In this document: positions 21,839 to 30,541 of the stretch, piece by piece
Layout: each line of letters opens with the position of its first letter
Numbering within the stretch: the stretch's first letter is position 1
Source: Micromonospora fulviviridis
Lineage (GTDB): Bacteria; Actinomycetota; Actinomycetes; Mycobacteriales; Micromonosporaceae
Direction: 5' to 3'
Assembly: GCF_014648395.1 (NCBI RefSeq)
Contig: NZ_BMRA01000001.1
Coordinates: forward strand, 748,521 to 812,520
Length of the DNA: 64,000 bases
Notes under the pieces: generated by a model
Told to the model about the DNA's origin: nothing
Databases searched by the model: none
Seen by the model: only the letters and a program-made list of their open reading frames with translations
Position numbers and translations under genes: made by a program

Positions 21839-21871
21839 GGTGCTGGTCTCCCGCTGTCACGCTCGCGCCGG

Positions 21872-21901
21872 CTCGGGAGGCCGGACCCCGGGCCTCCCGA
21901 G
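21872..21901 (-). terminator. Terminator hairpin after the FtsX-like permease gene
   Basis: An 11-bp perfect stem (21872-21882 with 21891-21901, CTCGGGAGGCC) with an 8-nt loop lies downstream of the permease stop at 21935 and upstream of the next leftward gene. Confidence 0.65.
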
Positions 21902-21934
21902 GCGAACAGCGCCCGTGACGCCGAACGCGTTACG

Positions 21935-23458
21935 TCAGGTCGTGCGCAACTCCTCCACGGTCGTGCTGGCGCGCAGGAAGAGCAGGCCGACGCCGACGGT
22001 CAGCAGCACCGCGGCCAGCCCGGCGGCCGCGAACCAGGCGAGCTGCTCCCACGGTACGTGCGGCGGGACGGTCACCTCGGGCACCCACTCGGTGCGGGTG
22101 TAGCGGGCGCGCGTCGCCGGGTCCCCGCAGAGGCGCTCACCCGCGTCGCAGACCTCCTGCGGGTAGCCGCCGCCGGCCGGCGCGGGGAACACCCCCCGGA
22201 CGAGCAGGTAGCCGACGGCCAGCGCGAGGCCGATCGCGGGCACGGCCGGGGCGAGCGACTGCCAGAGCAGCGAGCGGCCGATGGTGGCGCGCGGCACCCC
22301 GGTCGCGACCAGTGCCGCGTACGCCCGCCGCCGGGTCACGATCCCCTCGACGACCGCCACCAGCAGTCCACCTCCCGCGATGGCCACCGACACGGCGACC
22401 GCCAGGTCGACCAGGTCCATCGCCCCCAGGTAGAAGGAGTCCGAGCCGGCCATCCCGGCCCCGGTGCGGTGGTTCAGCTCGATGGTGGCCAGGAAGTCGG
22501 CGCGGATGCCGGCGGCGCCCGCGCCGAAGATCAGCGCGGCAAGCAGGGCGGCGAAGGTGCGGCTGCCGGCCCACGGGTCGGTGGTCAGCCGGCGCGCGGC
22601 GAGCAGCGCGGCCGGGCGGCGGCCGTACCGGTGCAGCAGGCGGCCGGCGGCGTGGGAGAGCCAGCCGGTGCCGGCGATCACGCCGACCATGGCGGCCAGG
22701 GCGCCGAGGATCAGCAGCGTCGGCAGCAGCCAGGGCGGCGGTTCGGCGTGCCGCCGCTCGTACCAGAGGCCCACCGGGCGGAACGCGGCGAACAGGGCCA
22801 GCCCGACAAGGATCAGCAGGCCGGGCCACGGCCAGGGCGCCCGCGTGCGGGCCCGGCGGACCATGCCGAACGGGGTGGTGGTGACCCGGCGCAGCAGCAC
22901 CGCGGTGACCACGGCGGCGAGCAGCGGCAGGCCGAGCGCCACGGCCAGCACGGCCGGCGGGGCGGGGTGCACGTCGGTGGGCAGCGGCAACCGCCCGTCG
23001 GGGCCGGGACGGTGCAGCAGCCGGCGGCCGGCCAGGAAGACGGCGAGGCCGCCGACGGTGCCGAGCAGGCTGGCCAGGCCGGTCTCCGCGGCCGCGATCC
23101 GGGTCACCTGGTGCGGGGTCGCCCCCGCCAGGCGGAGCGCGGCCAGCCGGCGGTCCCGGGCGGGCGCGCCGAGCCGGGCGCACTGCCCGGCCAGCCCGAG
23201 CACCGGCACGACGAGCAGCACCAGGGCGAACGCGAGGCCGCCGCGCAGGCCGGGCTCGCGCAGCAGTCCGTTGGTGTACTGGAGGGACCAGCGGACGGAG
23301 TTGCCGTCGGTGGCCGGCGGGGTGGGAATCGCCAGCACGGTCAGCGCGGCCAGCCCGGCCAGCGTGGCCAGGGCGGCGCTCAGCGCGGTCAGCGCGACCC
23401 GGGCGGTGTCGGCCCGGGTGCCGGCCCGGGCGAGCCGGAACAGGGTGCCCGGCGTCAC
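21935..23458 (-). CDS. FtsX-like ABC transporter permease
   Basis: 507 residues. An N-terminal cytosolic/membrane start (VTPGTLFRLARAGTRADTAR), about eight membrane segments and two FtsX-like core regions, including RDRRLAALRLAGATPHQVTRIAAAETG and its counterpart RRAYAALVATGVPRATIGRSLLWQS, are typical of MacB/LolC-type mechanotransmission permeases. A large extracytoplasmic part near 415-465 contains a Cys pair (EVCDAGERLCGD). The GTG start overlaps the ATPase stop (GTGA). The pair is probably a peptide or drug exporter under control of the PadR gene upstream. Confidence 0.87.
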   Translation of the reverse strand: MTPGTLFRLARAGTRADTARVALTALSAALATLAGLAALTVLAIPTPPATDGNSVRWSLQYTNGLLREPGLRGGLAFALVLLVVPVLGLAGQCARLGAPARDRRLAALRLAGATPHQVTRIAAAETGLASLLGTVGGLAVFLAGRRLLHRPGPDGRLPLPTDVHPAPPAVLAVALGLPLLAAVVTAVLLRRVTTTPFGMVRRARTRAPWPWPGLLILVGLALFAAFRPVGLWYERRHAEPPPWLLPTLLILGALAAMVGVIAGTGWLSHAAGRLLHRYGRRPAALLAARRLTTDPWAGSRTFAALLAALIFGAGAAGIRADFLATIELNHRTGAGMAGSDSFYLGAMDLVDLAVAVSVAIAGGGLLVAVVEGIVTRRRAYAALVATGVPRATIGRSLLWQSLAPAVPAIGLALAVGYLLVRGVFPAPAGGGYPQEVCDAGERLCGDPATRARYTRTEWVPEVTVPPHVPWEQLAWFAAAGLAAVLLTVGVGLLFLRASTTVEELRTT

Positions 23459-24156
23459 CGGTGGCCGCCGGGCAGCGGCGCGTCGAGACCGAGCCCCGAC
23501 CGGTCGACCGTCCCGTCGCGCAGGGTCACCTCGCGGTCGGCGTACGCGGCGATCCGCGGCTCGTGGGTGACCAGCACGACGGTGGTGCGCTGCTCCCGGG
23601 CCAGCCGGACGAGCTGGGTGAGCACCTGCTCGCCGGTGAGCGTGTCCAGGGCGCCCGTCGGCTCGTCGGCGAAGAGCACCCGCGGCTCGGTGACCAGGGC
23701 CCGGGCCAGGGCGCAGCGCTGCTGCTGCCCGCCGGACATCTCGCCGGGCGGGGCGTCGGCGACCTCGGCCACGCCGAGCCGTTCCAGCCAGGTGAGCGCC
23801 GCCGTCCGCGCCTCCCGCCGCCCCGTGCCGGCGAGAAGCAGCGGAAGGGCGACGTTCTCCGCCGCGGTCAGCTCGGCGACGAGCTGGCCGAACTGGAAGA
23901 GCACCCCGAACTCGGTGCGCCGCAGCCGGGACCGGGCCGACTCCGACCACTCGTCGATCCGCTCCCCGCGCCAGGTGACCTGCCCGGCGTCCGGGCGCAG
24001 GATGCCGGCGAGGCAGTGCAGCAGGGTGGACTTGCCGCAGCCGCTCGGGCCGGTGACGGCGAGGATCTCGCCCTCGGCCACGTCGAGCGTCACGCCGCGC
24101 AGGGCGGGCGTCCTCCCGTACGCCCGGACCACGCCGCGCGCCTGAAGAAAGCTCAC
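23455..24156 (-). CDS. ABC transporter ATP-binding protein (MacB/LolD type)
   Basis: 233 residues, the usual size for this class. Walker A is GPSGCGKST near residue 38, the signature is MSGGQQQRCALARALV, Walker B is VLFADEPTGALD and the H-loop lies in LVTHEPR. The GTG start at 24156 has GGGAGG 7 nt upstream and overlaps the PadR stop (GTGA). It energises the FtsX-like permease encoded next. Codon use and gene overlap mark a three-gene operon PadR - ATPase - permease. Confidence 0.92.
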   Translation of the reverse strand: MSFLQARGVVRAYGRTPALRGVTLDVAEGEILAVTGPSGCGKSTLLHCLAGILRPDAGQVTWRGERIDEWSESARSRLRRTEFGVLFQFGQLVAELTAAENVALPLLLAGTGRREARTAALTWLERLGVAEVADAPPGEMSGGQQQRCALARALVTEPRVLFADEPTGALDTLTGEQVLTQLVRLAREQRTTVVLVTHEPRIAAYADREVTLRDGTVDRSGLGLDAPLPGGHR

Positions 24157-24689
24157 GAGTGCACCTCCCGGTGCCAGTCGGCGACCCGCTCCAGGGTGGT
24201 GTGCAGCCACCGCAGGTCGGCGTCGAGATGGGCGATGGCGAAGTCGGCCGCGATCACGTCGTCGAGGCCGGCCGCGGGGGCGGTCTTCACCGCGGTCAGC
24301 TCGCGCAGCCGCTCGGTGTGCGCCCGGCGCTGGGCGATCAGGTAGCCGCGGGCCCGCTCCACGTCGGCGACCATGAGCGCGACCACCACCTTGGCGAAGA
24401 GGGTGCTCGCCACGTAGGGCATCGGGGGCTCGACGGTGGCCAGCCACCGGTCGAGCGCGGCCCGCCCCTCGCCGGTGAGCGCGTAGGAGGTGCGGTCCGG
24501 GCCGCCCTCGCGGGCCTGACCGGCCGGGACGACGAGGCCGTCCCGCTCGAGCCGGGCCAGGGTGGCGTAGACCTGGCCGAAGGCGAGCGGCCGGGCCCGG
24601 GGCAGCCGCTCGTCGTGGGCGCGCTTCAGCTCGTAGCCGTGCCGGGGGCCGCGCGCGAGCAGCCCGAGCAATACGTGCTGAGTGGACAC
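24153..24689 (-). CDS. PadR family transcriptional regulator
   Basis: 178 residues. The N-terminal winged helix reads VSTQHVLLGLLARGPRHGYELKRAHDE and FGQVYATLARLERDGLVVP. The C-terminal helices carry conserved dimer residues (RAALDRWL, LFAKVVVALM). PadR proteins usually repress exporter genes beside them, and here the ABC exporter genes follow in the same operon. I prefer GTG 24689 because it opens the conserved STQHVLLGLL and leaves the palindrome at 24695-24717 wholly upstream. An ATG at 24704 inside the palindrome would add five residues. Confidence 0.9.
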   Translation of the reverse strand: MSTQHVLLGLLARGPRHGYELKRAHDERLPRARPLAFGQVYATLARLERDGLVVPAGQAREGGPDRTSYALTGEGRAALDRWLATVEPPMPYVASTLFAKVVVALMVADVERARGYLIAQRRAHTERLRELTAVKTAPAAGLDDVIAADFAIAHLDADLRWLHTTLERVADWHREVHS

Positions 24690-24694
24690 GGCAT

Positions 24695-24717
24695 CACTAT
24701 TCATTGAGTGAATAGTG
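24695..24717. promoter_or_regulatory. PadR autoregulatory operator candidate
   Basis: CACTATTCA, a 5-bp gap, then TGAATAGTG: a perfect 9-5-9 inverted repeat, AT-rich in a GC-rich context, immediately upstream of the PadR start. Confidence 0.75.
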
Positions 24718-24765
24718 GTGTCAAGAGCGGCCCGTGCGGGCGGGTCGCCGCACGGGCCGGTCGGG

Positions 24766-25332
24766 TCAGGGCGTCCAGGCGGGGTCGCGGCCGGTCCGGC
24801 CGAGCAGGGCGTCCAGCGTGGTCGGCTCGGCGCTGGTCGGGACGGGCTCACCGAAGGCGCCCATCTTCTGCCCGGTGTCGCCCATCCGGTCCATGAAGCC
24901 GTGCCCCTCGGCCAGCACCGACGGGTCGACCTCCAGCCGCTGCCCGGTCGCCCGGGCCAGGTCCCAGCCGTGCACGGCGAGGTCGATCAGCGCCATCTGG
25001 CCGACGGTCTCCTGGGGCAGCCCCATGCCGGCCGAGACCCCCTCCAGCGCCGCCGGGTCCGACCACGCCTGCGCCAGGCGGTCGGCCTCGGTGGCGAACC
25101 GGTCCCGCCAGCCCTCGGTCAGGTGGTCGGTCTTGGCCGACCAGTCGACCTCCCGCCGGCGGGCCAGGTCCTGGAAGTTGACCACCACGTCGAAGAGGTG
25201 GTTGAGCAGGTCACGCACCGTGTAGTCGGGGCACGGGGTGGGCAGGCCGAGCTGGTCGTCGGAGATGCCCTGGACCACCGCCGCCGTACGGGGCGCGGCG
25301 ACGGCCAGCAGCTCACTAGTCTTCGTGGTCAT
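24766..25332 (-). CDS. TIGR03086-type metal-binding protein (DinB / mycothiol-transferase-like)
   Basis: 188 residues. The N-terminal helical bundle has PTPCPDYTVRDLLNHLFDVV, the first metal-binding histidine region. Later LIDLAVHGWDLARATGQ supplies the second histidine motif (DxxxHxWD) typical of the maleylpyruvate isomerase/DinB superfamily. Many actinobacterial members use mycothiol, and the substrate here is unknown. ATG 25332 lies 32 bp from the divergent AraC-type gene, so the two may share a control region. Confidence 0.87.
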   Translation of the reverse strand: MTTKTSELLAVAAPRTAAVVQGISDDQLGLPTPCPDYTVRDLLNHLFDVVVNFQDLARRREVDWSAKTDHLTEGWRDRFATEADRLAQAWSDPAALEGVSAGMGLPQETVGQMALIDLAVHGWDLARATGQRLEVDPSVLAEGHGFMDRMGDTGQKMGAFGEPVPTSAEPTTLDALLGRTGRDPAWTP

Positions 25333-25364
25333 AGGGACCAGCGTATGAGGGCGGTCTTGAAGAA

Positions 25365-26201
25365 ATGCGACACGAACCGCGGCGGGACAGCAGGGGGATC
25401 CTCGACCCCGGCCGGATGCTGCGACGGGTCCACTTCCGGCGCCGGCTGCCCGCCCCGGCGCTGCGCCCCTGGGTCGAGCACTACTGGCTGATCGACTGGG
25501 CGCTGACCGAACCGTTCGTCCAGCGGATCGTCCCGCACCCGGCGGTCAACGTGGTGTTCCAGGCCCAGGAGGGCGAGGCCGAGCACGGCGAGATCGCCGG
25601 TGTGGACACCGGCCTGTTCACGATCACCCTGCTCGGCACCGGCCGGGTCACCGGCGTGCAGTTCCGCCCGGGCGGCTTCCGGCCCTTCTGGCACCGCCCG
25701 GTCGCCGAGCTGACCGGCCGGCGCCTCCCGCTGCCCGCCGGGCCACCACCGGCCGGCGCCGCCCCGACCGGACCGTTCGCGTCCGGGCCGGTCTGCCCGG
25801 GCACCGACGAGCAGCGGTGCCGCCGGCTCGACGACCTGCTCACCGCCTGGGAGCCGGCGCCGGACCCGCTCGCCGCCGAGGCCACCGGCCTGGTCGAGGA
25901 GATCCGGGCCGACCGGTCCGTCCTGCGCGTCGACGACTTCGCCCGGCGGCACGGCGTCTCCACGCGGCGGCTGCAGCGGCTCTTCCTGGACCACGTCGGC
26001 GTCGGTCCGAAGTGGGTGATCCGCCGCTACCGGCTCCAGGAGGCGATCGAGCAGGCCGCCGCCGGGCCGCTCGACTGGTCCCGCGTCGCCGCCGATCTGG
26101 GGTACGCCGACCAGGCCCACCTGGTCCGCGAGTTCACCGCGGTGGCGGGAGTGTCGCCGGCCGCGTACGCCCGCTCGCTGGCGGCCTCGCGCGGCGGGTG
26201 A
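25365..26201 (+). CDS. AraC family transcriptional regulator
   Basis: 278 residues. The N-terminal ligand-type domain contains RPWVEHYWLIDWAL and IVPHPAVNVVFQ, typical of the DUF6597-like sensing domain. The C-terminal double HTH domain (about 178-272) reads VDDFARRHGVSTRRLQRLFLDHVGVGPKWVIRRYRLQEAI and VAADLGYADQAHLVREFTAVAGVSPAAYARS. The ligand is unknown. It may control the divergent DinB-like gene. No clear Shine-Dalgarno sequence precedes the ATG. Confidence 0.9.
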   Translation: MRHEPRRDSRGILDPGRMLRRVHFRRRLPAPALRPWVEHYWLIDWALTEPFVQRIVPHPAVNVVFQAQEGEAEHGEIAGVDTGLFTITLLGTGRVTGVQFRPGGFRPFWHRPVAELTGRRLPLPAGPPPAGAAPTGPFASGPVCPGTDEQRCRRLDDLLTAWEPAPDPLAAEATGLVEEIRADRSVLRVDDFARRHGVSTRRLQRLFLDHVGVGPKWVIRRYRLQEAIEQAAAGPLDWSRVAADLGYADQAHLVREFTAVAGVSPAAYARSLAASRGG

Positions 26202-26209
26202 CCCCGGGC

Positions 26210-27748
26210 TCAGCGGCGGCGGACGGCGACCACCGCGACGTCGTCGTGGATCTCCGGCGGCGCCAGCTCGACCAGCAGCCGCTGGCAGAACTGGTCGAGG
26301 TCGTCGTCGACCCGGGTGGCGACCGCGCCGAGCGCCGCCATGCCCTCGTCGATGGTGGCGTCCCGCCGCTCGATCAGCCCGTCGGTGTAGAGAACCAGCG
26401 TGGCCCCGGCCGGCAGCACGAACTCCAGGTCCGGCGGGCGGGGCGCGCGTACGCCGAGCAGCGGGGCGGAGTGCTGCACGAACTCGATCCGCCCGTCGTT
26501 GCTGATCAGGGGCGGCAGGTGCCCGGCGCTGGCCAGCCGGATCAGCCCGCTGCCCGGGTCGAGCATCAGCAGGCAGATGGTGGCCAGCTCGGTCGGCAGC
26601 AGGGTACGCATCAGCTCGTTGACCCGGTCCAGGATCACCCCCGGCGGATGCCCCTCGACCGCGTACGCGCGCACCGCGTGCCGCAGCTCGGCCATGACGG
26701 TGGCGGCGTGCAGGGAGTGCCCGGCCACGTCGCCGATCGCCATCAGCAGGTGGCCGTCGAGCATCACGAGCTCGTAGAAGTCCCCGCCCACCTCGGTCTG
26801 GGCGCTCGCCGGCTCGTAGCGGACGGCCAGGTCGAGGCCGGCGACCTCGGGCAGCCGGCGGGGCAGCAGGCTGCGCTGGAGGGTCACCGCGATGCGGTGC
26901 TCCTGGTCGAAGGAGCGCTGGGCCTCGACCGCCGAGGCGACGGCCTGGGCGAGCTGCACCAGCACCGGGGTCCGTACGGTCTGGGTGGCGGTCGGCACTA
27001 CCACGTAGAGCGGGGCCCGGTCCTCCCGGAGCCGGGCGGCGGCCACCGTCACCGTGTCATCGGCGGGCCAGGCGGTCAGGTCCCACGCGCCGGGTTCGTC
27101 GACCCGGACCCGGGTGCCGATCGGCAGCCCGGTGTCGTCCACCGTCCACGGCATGATCACCGGCGCCGCCTCCGGTCCGGCGACCACCCCGGCCAGGCAG
27201 TCCCCGTCGGACGTCTCCGCGACCACGGCCGCCGGGCTCTTGAAGATCCGCGCCGCACCGGCCGCCGCCGCGTGCAGCAGCCGGACGAAGTTCGGCGCCG
27301 CGTGCATCTCCACGGTGGCGTCGGCCAGCGCGGCCAGCCGCTCGGCGAGCAGTTCGGCCCGCTGCCGGGCCTGGTAGTAGCGGAGCACCGCGTGCGCGGT
27401 GGCGACCAGTTCCTCCGGCTCGATCGGCTCGGCCAGGTACGCGTCCGCGCCCCGGGTCAGCCCCTGCGCCCGGTCCACCACGTCGACCGCGTGCGCGGAG
27501 ACGTGGATGACCGGGGTCGACGGGCGGGCCTCCTTGATCAGCTCGCAGACCTCGAAGCCGCTCATGTCGGGCAGCCGGACGTCGAGCACCACCAGGTCGA
27601 CCGGGTCCTTGCGCACCCGGTCCAGCGCCTCGGCGCCGTTCTCCGCCTCGATGGTCGAGAAGCCGGCCCGGGTCAGCCAGCTCACCAGCAGGTACCGCTT
27701 GGGACTGCTGTCGTCGACCACCAGTACGGTCGCCGCCCCGCCCTCCAC
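26210..27748 (-). CDS. Receiver domain fused to SpoIIE/RsbU phosphatase
   Basis: 512 residues. The receiver domain (about 6-122) has VDDSSPKR, Asp in LVVLDVRLPDMSG near 55 and a Glu (YLAEPIE) where Lys is usual, so its phosphorylation chemistry may be altered. A GAF-like linker follows, then a PP2C/SpoIIE domain (about 290-510) with VGGDFYELVMLDGH, IGDVAGHS, LYTDGLIERR and IHDDVAVVAVRR carrying the metal-binding aspartates. It is the RsbU-like output of the operon, dephosphorylating STAS proteins when its receiver is switched, probably by the kinase encoded 2 nt upstream. Confidence 0.9.
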   Translation of the reverse strand: MEGGAATVLVVDDSSPKRYLLVSWLTRAGFSTIEAENGAEALDRVRKDPVDLVVLDVRLPDMSGFEVCELIKEARPSTPVIHVSAHAVDVVDRAQGLTRGADAYLAEPIEPEELVATAHAVLRYYQARQRAELLAERLAALADATVEMHAAPNFVRLLHAAAAGAARIFKSPAAVVAETSDGDCLAGVVAGPEAAPVIMPWTVDDTGLPIGTRVRVDEPGAWDLTAWPADDTVTVAAARLREDRAPLYVVVPTATQTVRTPVLVQLAQAVASAVEAQRSFDQEHRIAVTLQRSLLPRRLPEVAGLDLAVRYEPASAQTEVGGDFYELVMLDGHLLMAIGDVAGHSLHAATVMAELRHAVRAYAVEGHPPGVILDRVNELMRTLLPTELATICLLMLDPGSGLIRLASAGHLPPLISNDGRIEFVQHSAPLLGVRAPRPPDLEFVLPAGATLVLYTDGLIERRDATIDEGMAALGAVATRVDDDLDQFCQRLLVELAPPEIHDDVAVVAVRRR

Positions 27749-27750
27749 CG

Positions 27751-29115
27751 TCAGGCTCCGCCCACGGGAAGGACCACGGTGAAGGTGCTGCCCCGACCGG
27801 GTTCGCTGGTCAGCTCCAGCGTCCCGCCGAGCAGCGTGACCAGCCGGCGGGCGTACGGCAGGCCGAGGCCGGTGCCGCCGACCCGGGTCGTGCCGGGCAC
27901 CTGGTAGAACTCCTCGAAGATCCGCTCGTGCAGTTCCGGCGGGATGCCCACGCCGGTGTCGGTGACCGACAGCGACCAGAGGTCGCCCCGGCGCTCCGCC
28001 CGCAGCCGCACCTGACCCCGCTCGGTGAACTTGAGGCCGTTGTGCAGCAGGTTGCGCAGCACCTGGGCGAGCAGCACCTCGTCCGAGCGGACCGTCGCCG
28101 GGGCCGGCGGCTCCTCCACCACCAGTTCGACCTCCGGCCGGGTCGCCAGCGCCCGCAGCGTGCCGCGGAGCTGCCCGAAGATCCCGCGCAGGTCCACCTC
28201 GGCCCAGTTCGGCTCCAGCCGGCCCGACTCGGCCTTGGCCAGGTCGAGCAGCTCGTTGACCAGGCCGAGCAGATCGGCAGCGGACGACCGGATCAGCCCC
28301 ACCTGCCGGGCCTGCTCGGCGGTGAGCGGGTCGGAGGCGGAGTCGGCGAGCAGGCGGGACAGCCCGATGATCGCGGTGACCGGGGCGCGCAGCTCGTGGC
28401 TCACGTTGGCCAGGAACCGGCTCTTCGACTCACTCGCGGCGCGGAGCTGGGCGGACTTCTCGTCCAGCTCGGCGTAGAGCGCCACCACGCCGCGGTTGGT
28501 CTCCTCCAGCTCCTCGGTGAGCTGGTTGTAGAGCGCCATCACGCCCTGGTTGGTCTCCTGGAGCTCGGAGTTGAGCACCTCCAGCTCGTCGCGCTGGCTG
28601 CGCACCTCGTCGAGGGCCGAGATGAGCTGCGCGTTCTGCGCGGCCAACTCGTCCAGCGCGGTGCCCGGAGCGCTGCTGGTCAGCTCGTTGCGGAGCTGGG
28701 CGAGGCGCTCCGGCGTGAGCGGCTGCGCCTGGGCCGGGACTCGTCGGGACATCCTCACGACCGTATCGCCCCCGTCGGTCACCACGCCCAGCATGTCCAC
28801 CAGACGCGCCACCGCACCGGACTGCGGCTGGTAGCGGCCGTCGGGCAGCGGGCGGACCGGGGCCAGGTCGACCCGGAGCACCGACTGGCCGGCGAGCACG
28901 TCCCGGTCCAGCACGAAGGTGACGTCCGCGCCGTCGACGGTGCGCAGCAGGTCCCGGGCCACCTCACTGAGCGCGGTCGCCAGGCGTACCTGGTCCTGGT
29001 GCTCCAGCCCCACCGCGGCGGCCACCTCCCGGCCGCGCTGCCGGACCAGGAAGATGTCCTGCTCCACCCGGAGCGCCATCTGCAGCAGCGGGTCCGGGAC
29101 GGCCGGGCGGGTCAT
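27751..29115 (-). CDS. Soluble sensor histidine kinase of the stressosome operon
   Basis: 454 residues. The N-terminus resembles an RsbT/HATPase-like fold (about 1-125, ATALSEVARDLLRTV) but lacks clear ATP-binding glycines. A long coiled coil (about 140-225) follows, with a repeated ETNQGVMALYNQLTEEL / ETNRGVVALYAELDEK motif. Then come HisKA (SRFLANVSHELRAPVTAIIG, His near 235) and HATPase domains (LLHNGLKFTERG, DTGVGIPPEL, GGTGLGLPYARRL). No membrane segment. It overlaps the RsbT/RsbX-like gene by ATGA and is followed after 2 nt by the receiver/phosphatase gene, its likely phosphorylation target. Confidence 0.9.
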   Translation of the reverse strand: MTRPAVPDPLLQMALRVEQDIFLVRQRGREVAAAVGLEHQDQVRLATALSEVARDLLRTVDGADVTFVLDRDVLAGQSVLRVDLAPVRPLPDGRYQPQSGAVARLVDMLGVVTDGGDTVVRMSRRVPAQAQPLTPERLAQLRNELTSSAPGTALDELAAQNAQLISALDEVRSQRDELEVLNSELQETNQGVMALYNQLTEELEETNRGVVALYAELDEKSAQLRAASESKSRFLANVSHELRAPVTAIIGLSRLLADSASDPLTAEQARQVGLIRSSAADLLGLVNELLDLAKAESGRLEPNWAEVDLRGIFGQLRGTLRALATRPEVELVVEEPPAPATVRSDEVLLAQVLRNLLHNGLKFTERGQVRLRAERRGDLWSLSVTDTGVGIPPELHERIFEEFYQVPGTTRVGGTGLGLPYARRLVTLLGGTLELTSEPGRGSTFTVVLPVGGA

Positions 29116-30125
29116 GACTCGGCCCGAGCGACCAGGACGCAGGCGTCGTCGCGGCGGATCCCTGCGTCGCGGAGCAGGGTGGCGGCGGTCAGCAGCGGTG
29201 CGTGGCCGGTCAGGCCGGGGTAGTCGGCCAGGTCCCAGCGGTCCACCACACCGTCGCTGTGCATCACCAGGGTCGCGCCGGACGGGAACGGGTAGTCGTA
29301 CTCCCGCACCGAGGGGCGCTGGTGTCCGGCGATGCCGGGCAGCGAGACGAGACCCCGCCGCCGCTCGCCCGCCACCACGATCATGGCTGCGATGTTGCCC
29401 AGCCCGGCGTACCGGAGCAAGCCCGACACGAGGTCCGGTTCGGCCACCGCCAACGCGGCGCCACGGGTGTGCGACATGGCCCGGTGCAGGTGCTGCACCA
29501 CGGTGCCCGGCGGCCCGGCCGGCGCGGCCCGGAACGCGGCCAGCGCGGCCCCGGTGGCGGCGGCGGCCAGCGGACCGTGTCCCAGGCCGTCGCAGACCAG
29601 CACCTGCCGCCGGCCGTCGACCACCCGCACCGCGTACCCGTCGCCGCTGACCTGCTCGCCGGTGATCGGCCGGGCCAGCGCGCCGGCCCAGTCCGGCTCG
29701 GGGACCGGACCGTCCCAGAGCTGGACGGCGAGCACCGTGCCCCGGCCGGGCAGGGAGTAGCCGTCGAATCGGCTCGCCTGCCGGACGATCGCGCCGAGGC
29801 CGATGCCGAGGGTGCCGGTGGTGGAGTGCCCGTCCGCCGAGGAGAGCGCGAGGTCGGCCATGCCGGGGCCGGAGTCGATCGTCACCAGCTCCACGCCGGC
29901 CCGCCCGCCCCGGCGTACCGGCCGGAGCAGCAGGGTGCCCTCCCGGGCGTGCTTGACCAGATTGCTGGTGATCTCTGCAGCGACGATGGCCAGGTCGGCG
30001 ACCCGCTGCTCGCCGAGTTCCAGCTGCCGGCCGAGCCGCTCGGCGGCCCGCCGCACGCCGCTCGCCGTGGCGCCGCTCTCCACCCGGAACCAGAGACCGT
30101 GGTCGGTGACCACGTCGGCGTTCAT
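29112..30125 (-). CDS. RsbT-like kinase domain fused to RsbX/SpoIIE-like phosphatase domain
   Basis: 337 residues. The N-terminal HATPase domain (about 1-135) has AAEITSNLVKHAREG, IDSGPGMADL and TGTLGIGLGAI, as in RsbT/RsbW kinases. The C-terminal PP2C-like domain (about 145-337) has VCDGLGHGPLAA, GLGNIAAM and VMHSDGVVDRW, as in RsbX. A kinase and a phosphatase acting on the same STAS switch are thus joined in one chain. It overlaps the RsbT gene upstream and the histidine kinase gene downstream by ATGA. The start at 30125 is taken from that overlap. Confidence 0.87.
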   Translation of the reverse strand: MNADVVTDHGLWFRVESGATASGVRRAAERLGRQLELGEQRVADLAIVAAEITSNLVKHAREGTLLLRPVRRGGRAGVELVTIDSGPGMADLALSSADGHSTTGTLGIGLGAIVRQASRFDGYSLPGRGTVLAVQLWDGPVPEPDWAGALARPITGEQVSGDGYAVRVVDGRRQVLVCDGLGHGPLAAAATGAALAAFRAAPAGPPGTVVQHLHRAMSHTRGAALAVAEPDLVSGLLRYAGLGNIAAMIVVAGERRRGLVSLPGIAGHQRPSVREYDYPFPSGATLVMHSDGVVDRWDLADYPGLTGHAPLLTAATLLRDAGIRRDDACVLVARAES

Positions 30126-30541
30126 CGGGACCACTTGGTGACGGTGATCCGGGTGCCCTCACCCACGGCGGTCCAGATGTCGAAGTCGTCGACCAGCCGC
30201 CGGGCGCCGCTGAGCCCCAGGCCCAGCCCGCCGCCGGTGGTGAAGCCGTCGGTGAAGGCCTGGTCGAGGTCGGGGATGCCCGGCCCCCCGTCGGCGAAGA
30301 CGATGCGGACCCCGCGCCGGCGGCCGTCCTCGACGGTGACCACCTCGGCGGTGCCCCCGCCGCCGTAGATCAGCGTGTTGCGGGCCAGCTCGCTGGCGGC
30401 GGTGACCAGCTTGGTCTGGTCGACCAGCGAGAGCTTGACCGCGACGGCGGTGGTACGCACCAGCTGCCGCACCCGGACCACGTCCTCGTCGCTACGGATC
30501 GCCTGGGTCGCCGGCACCCCCAGGTCGACGCCGGCGGTCAT
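30122..30541 (-). CDS. RsbT-like serine/threonine anti-sigma switch kinase
   Basis: 139 residues, a single GHKL HATPase domain: KLVTAASELARNTLIYGGGG (N-box), VFADGGPGIPDLDQAF (G1) and GGGLGLGLSGARRLVDDF (G2). In Bacillus-type stressosomes RsbT phosphorylates RsbR and RsbS, then leaves to activate RsbU. Here it lies between RsbS-like and RsbT/RsbX-like genes with start/stop overlaps on both sides, so the stoichiometry is set by coupled translation. Confidence 0.92.
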   Translation of the reverse strand: MTAGVDLGVPATQAIRSDEDVVRVRQLVRTTAVAVKLSLVDQTKLVTAASELARNTLIYGGGGTAEVVTVEDGRRRGVRIVFADGGPGIPDLDQAFTDGFTTGGGLGLGLSGARRLVDDFDIWTAVGEGTRITVTKWSR

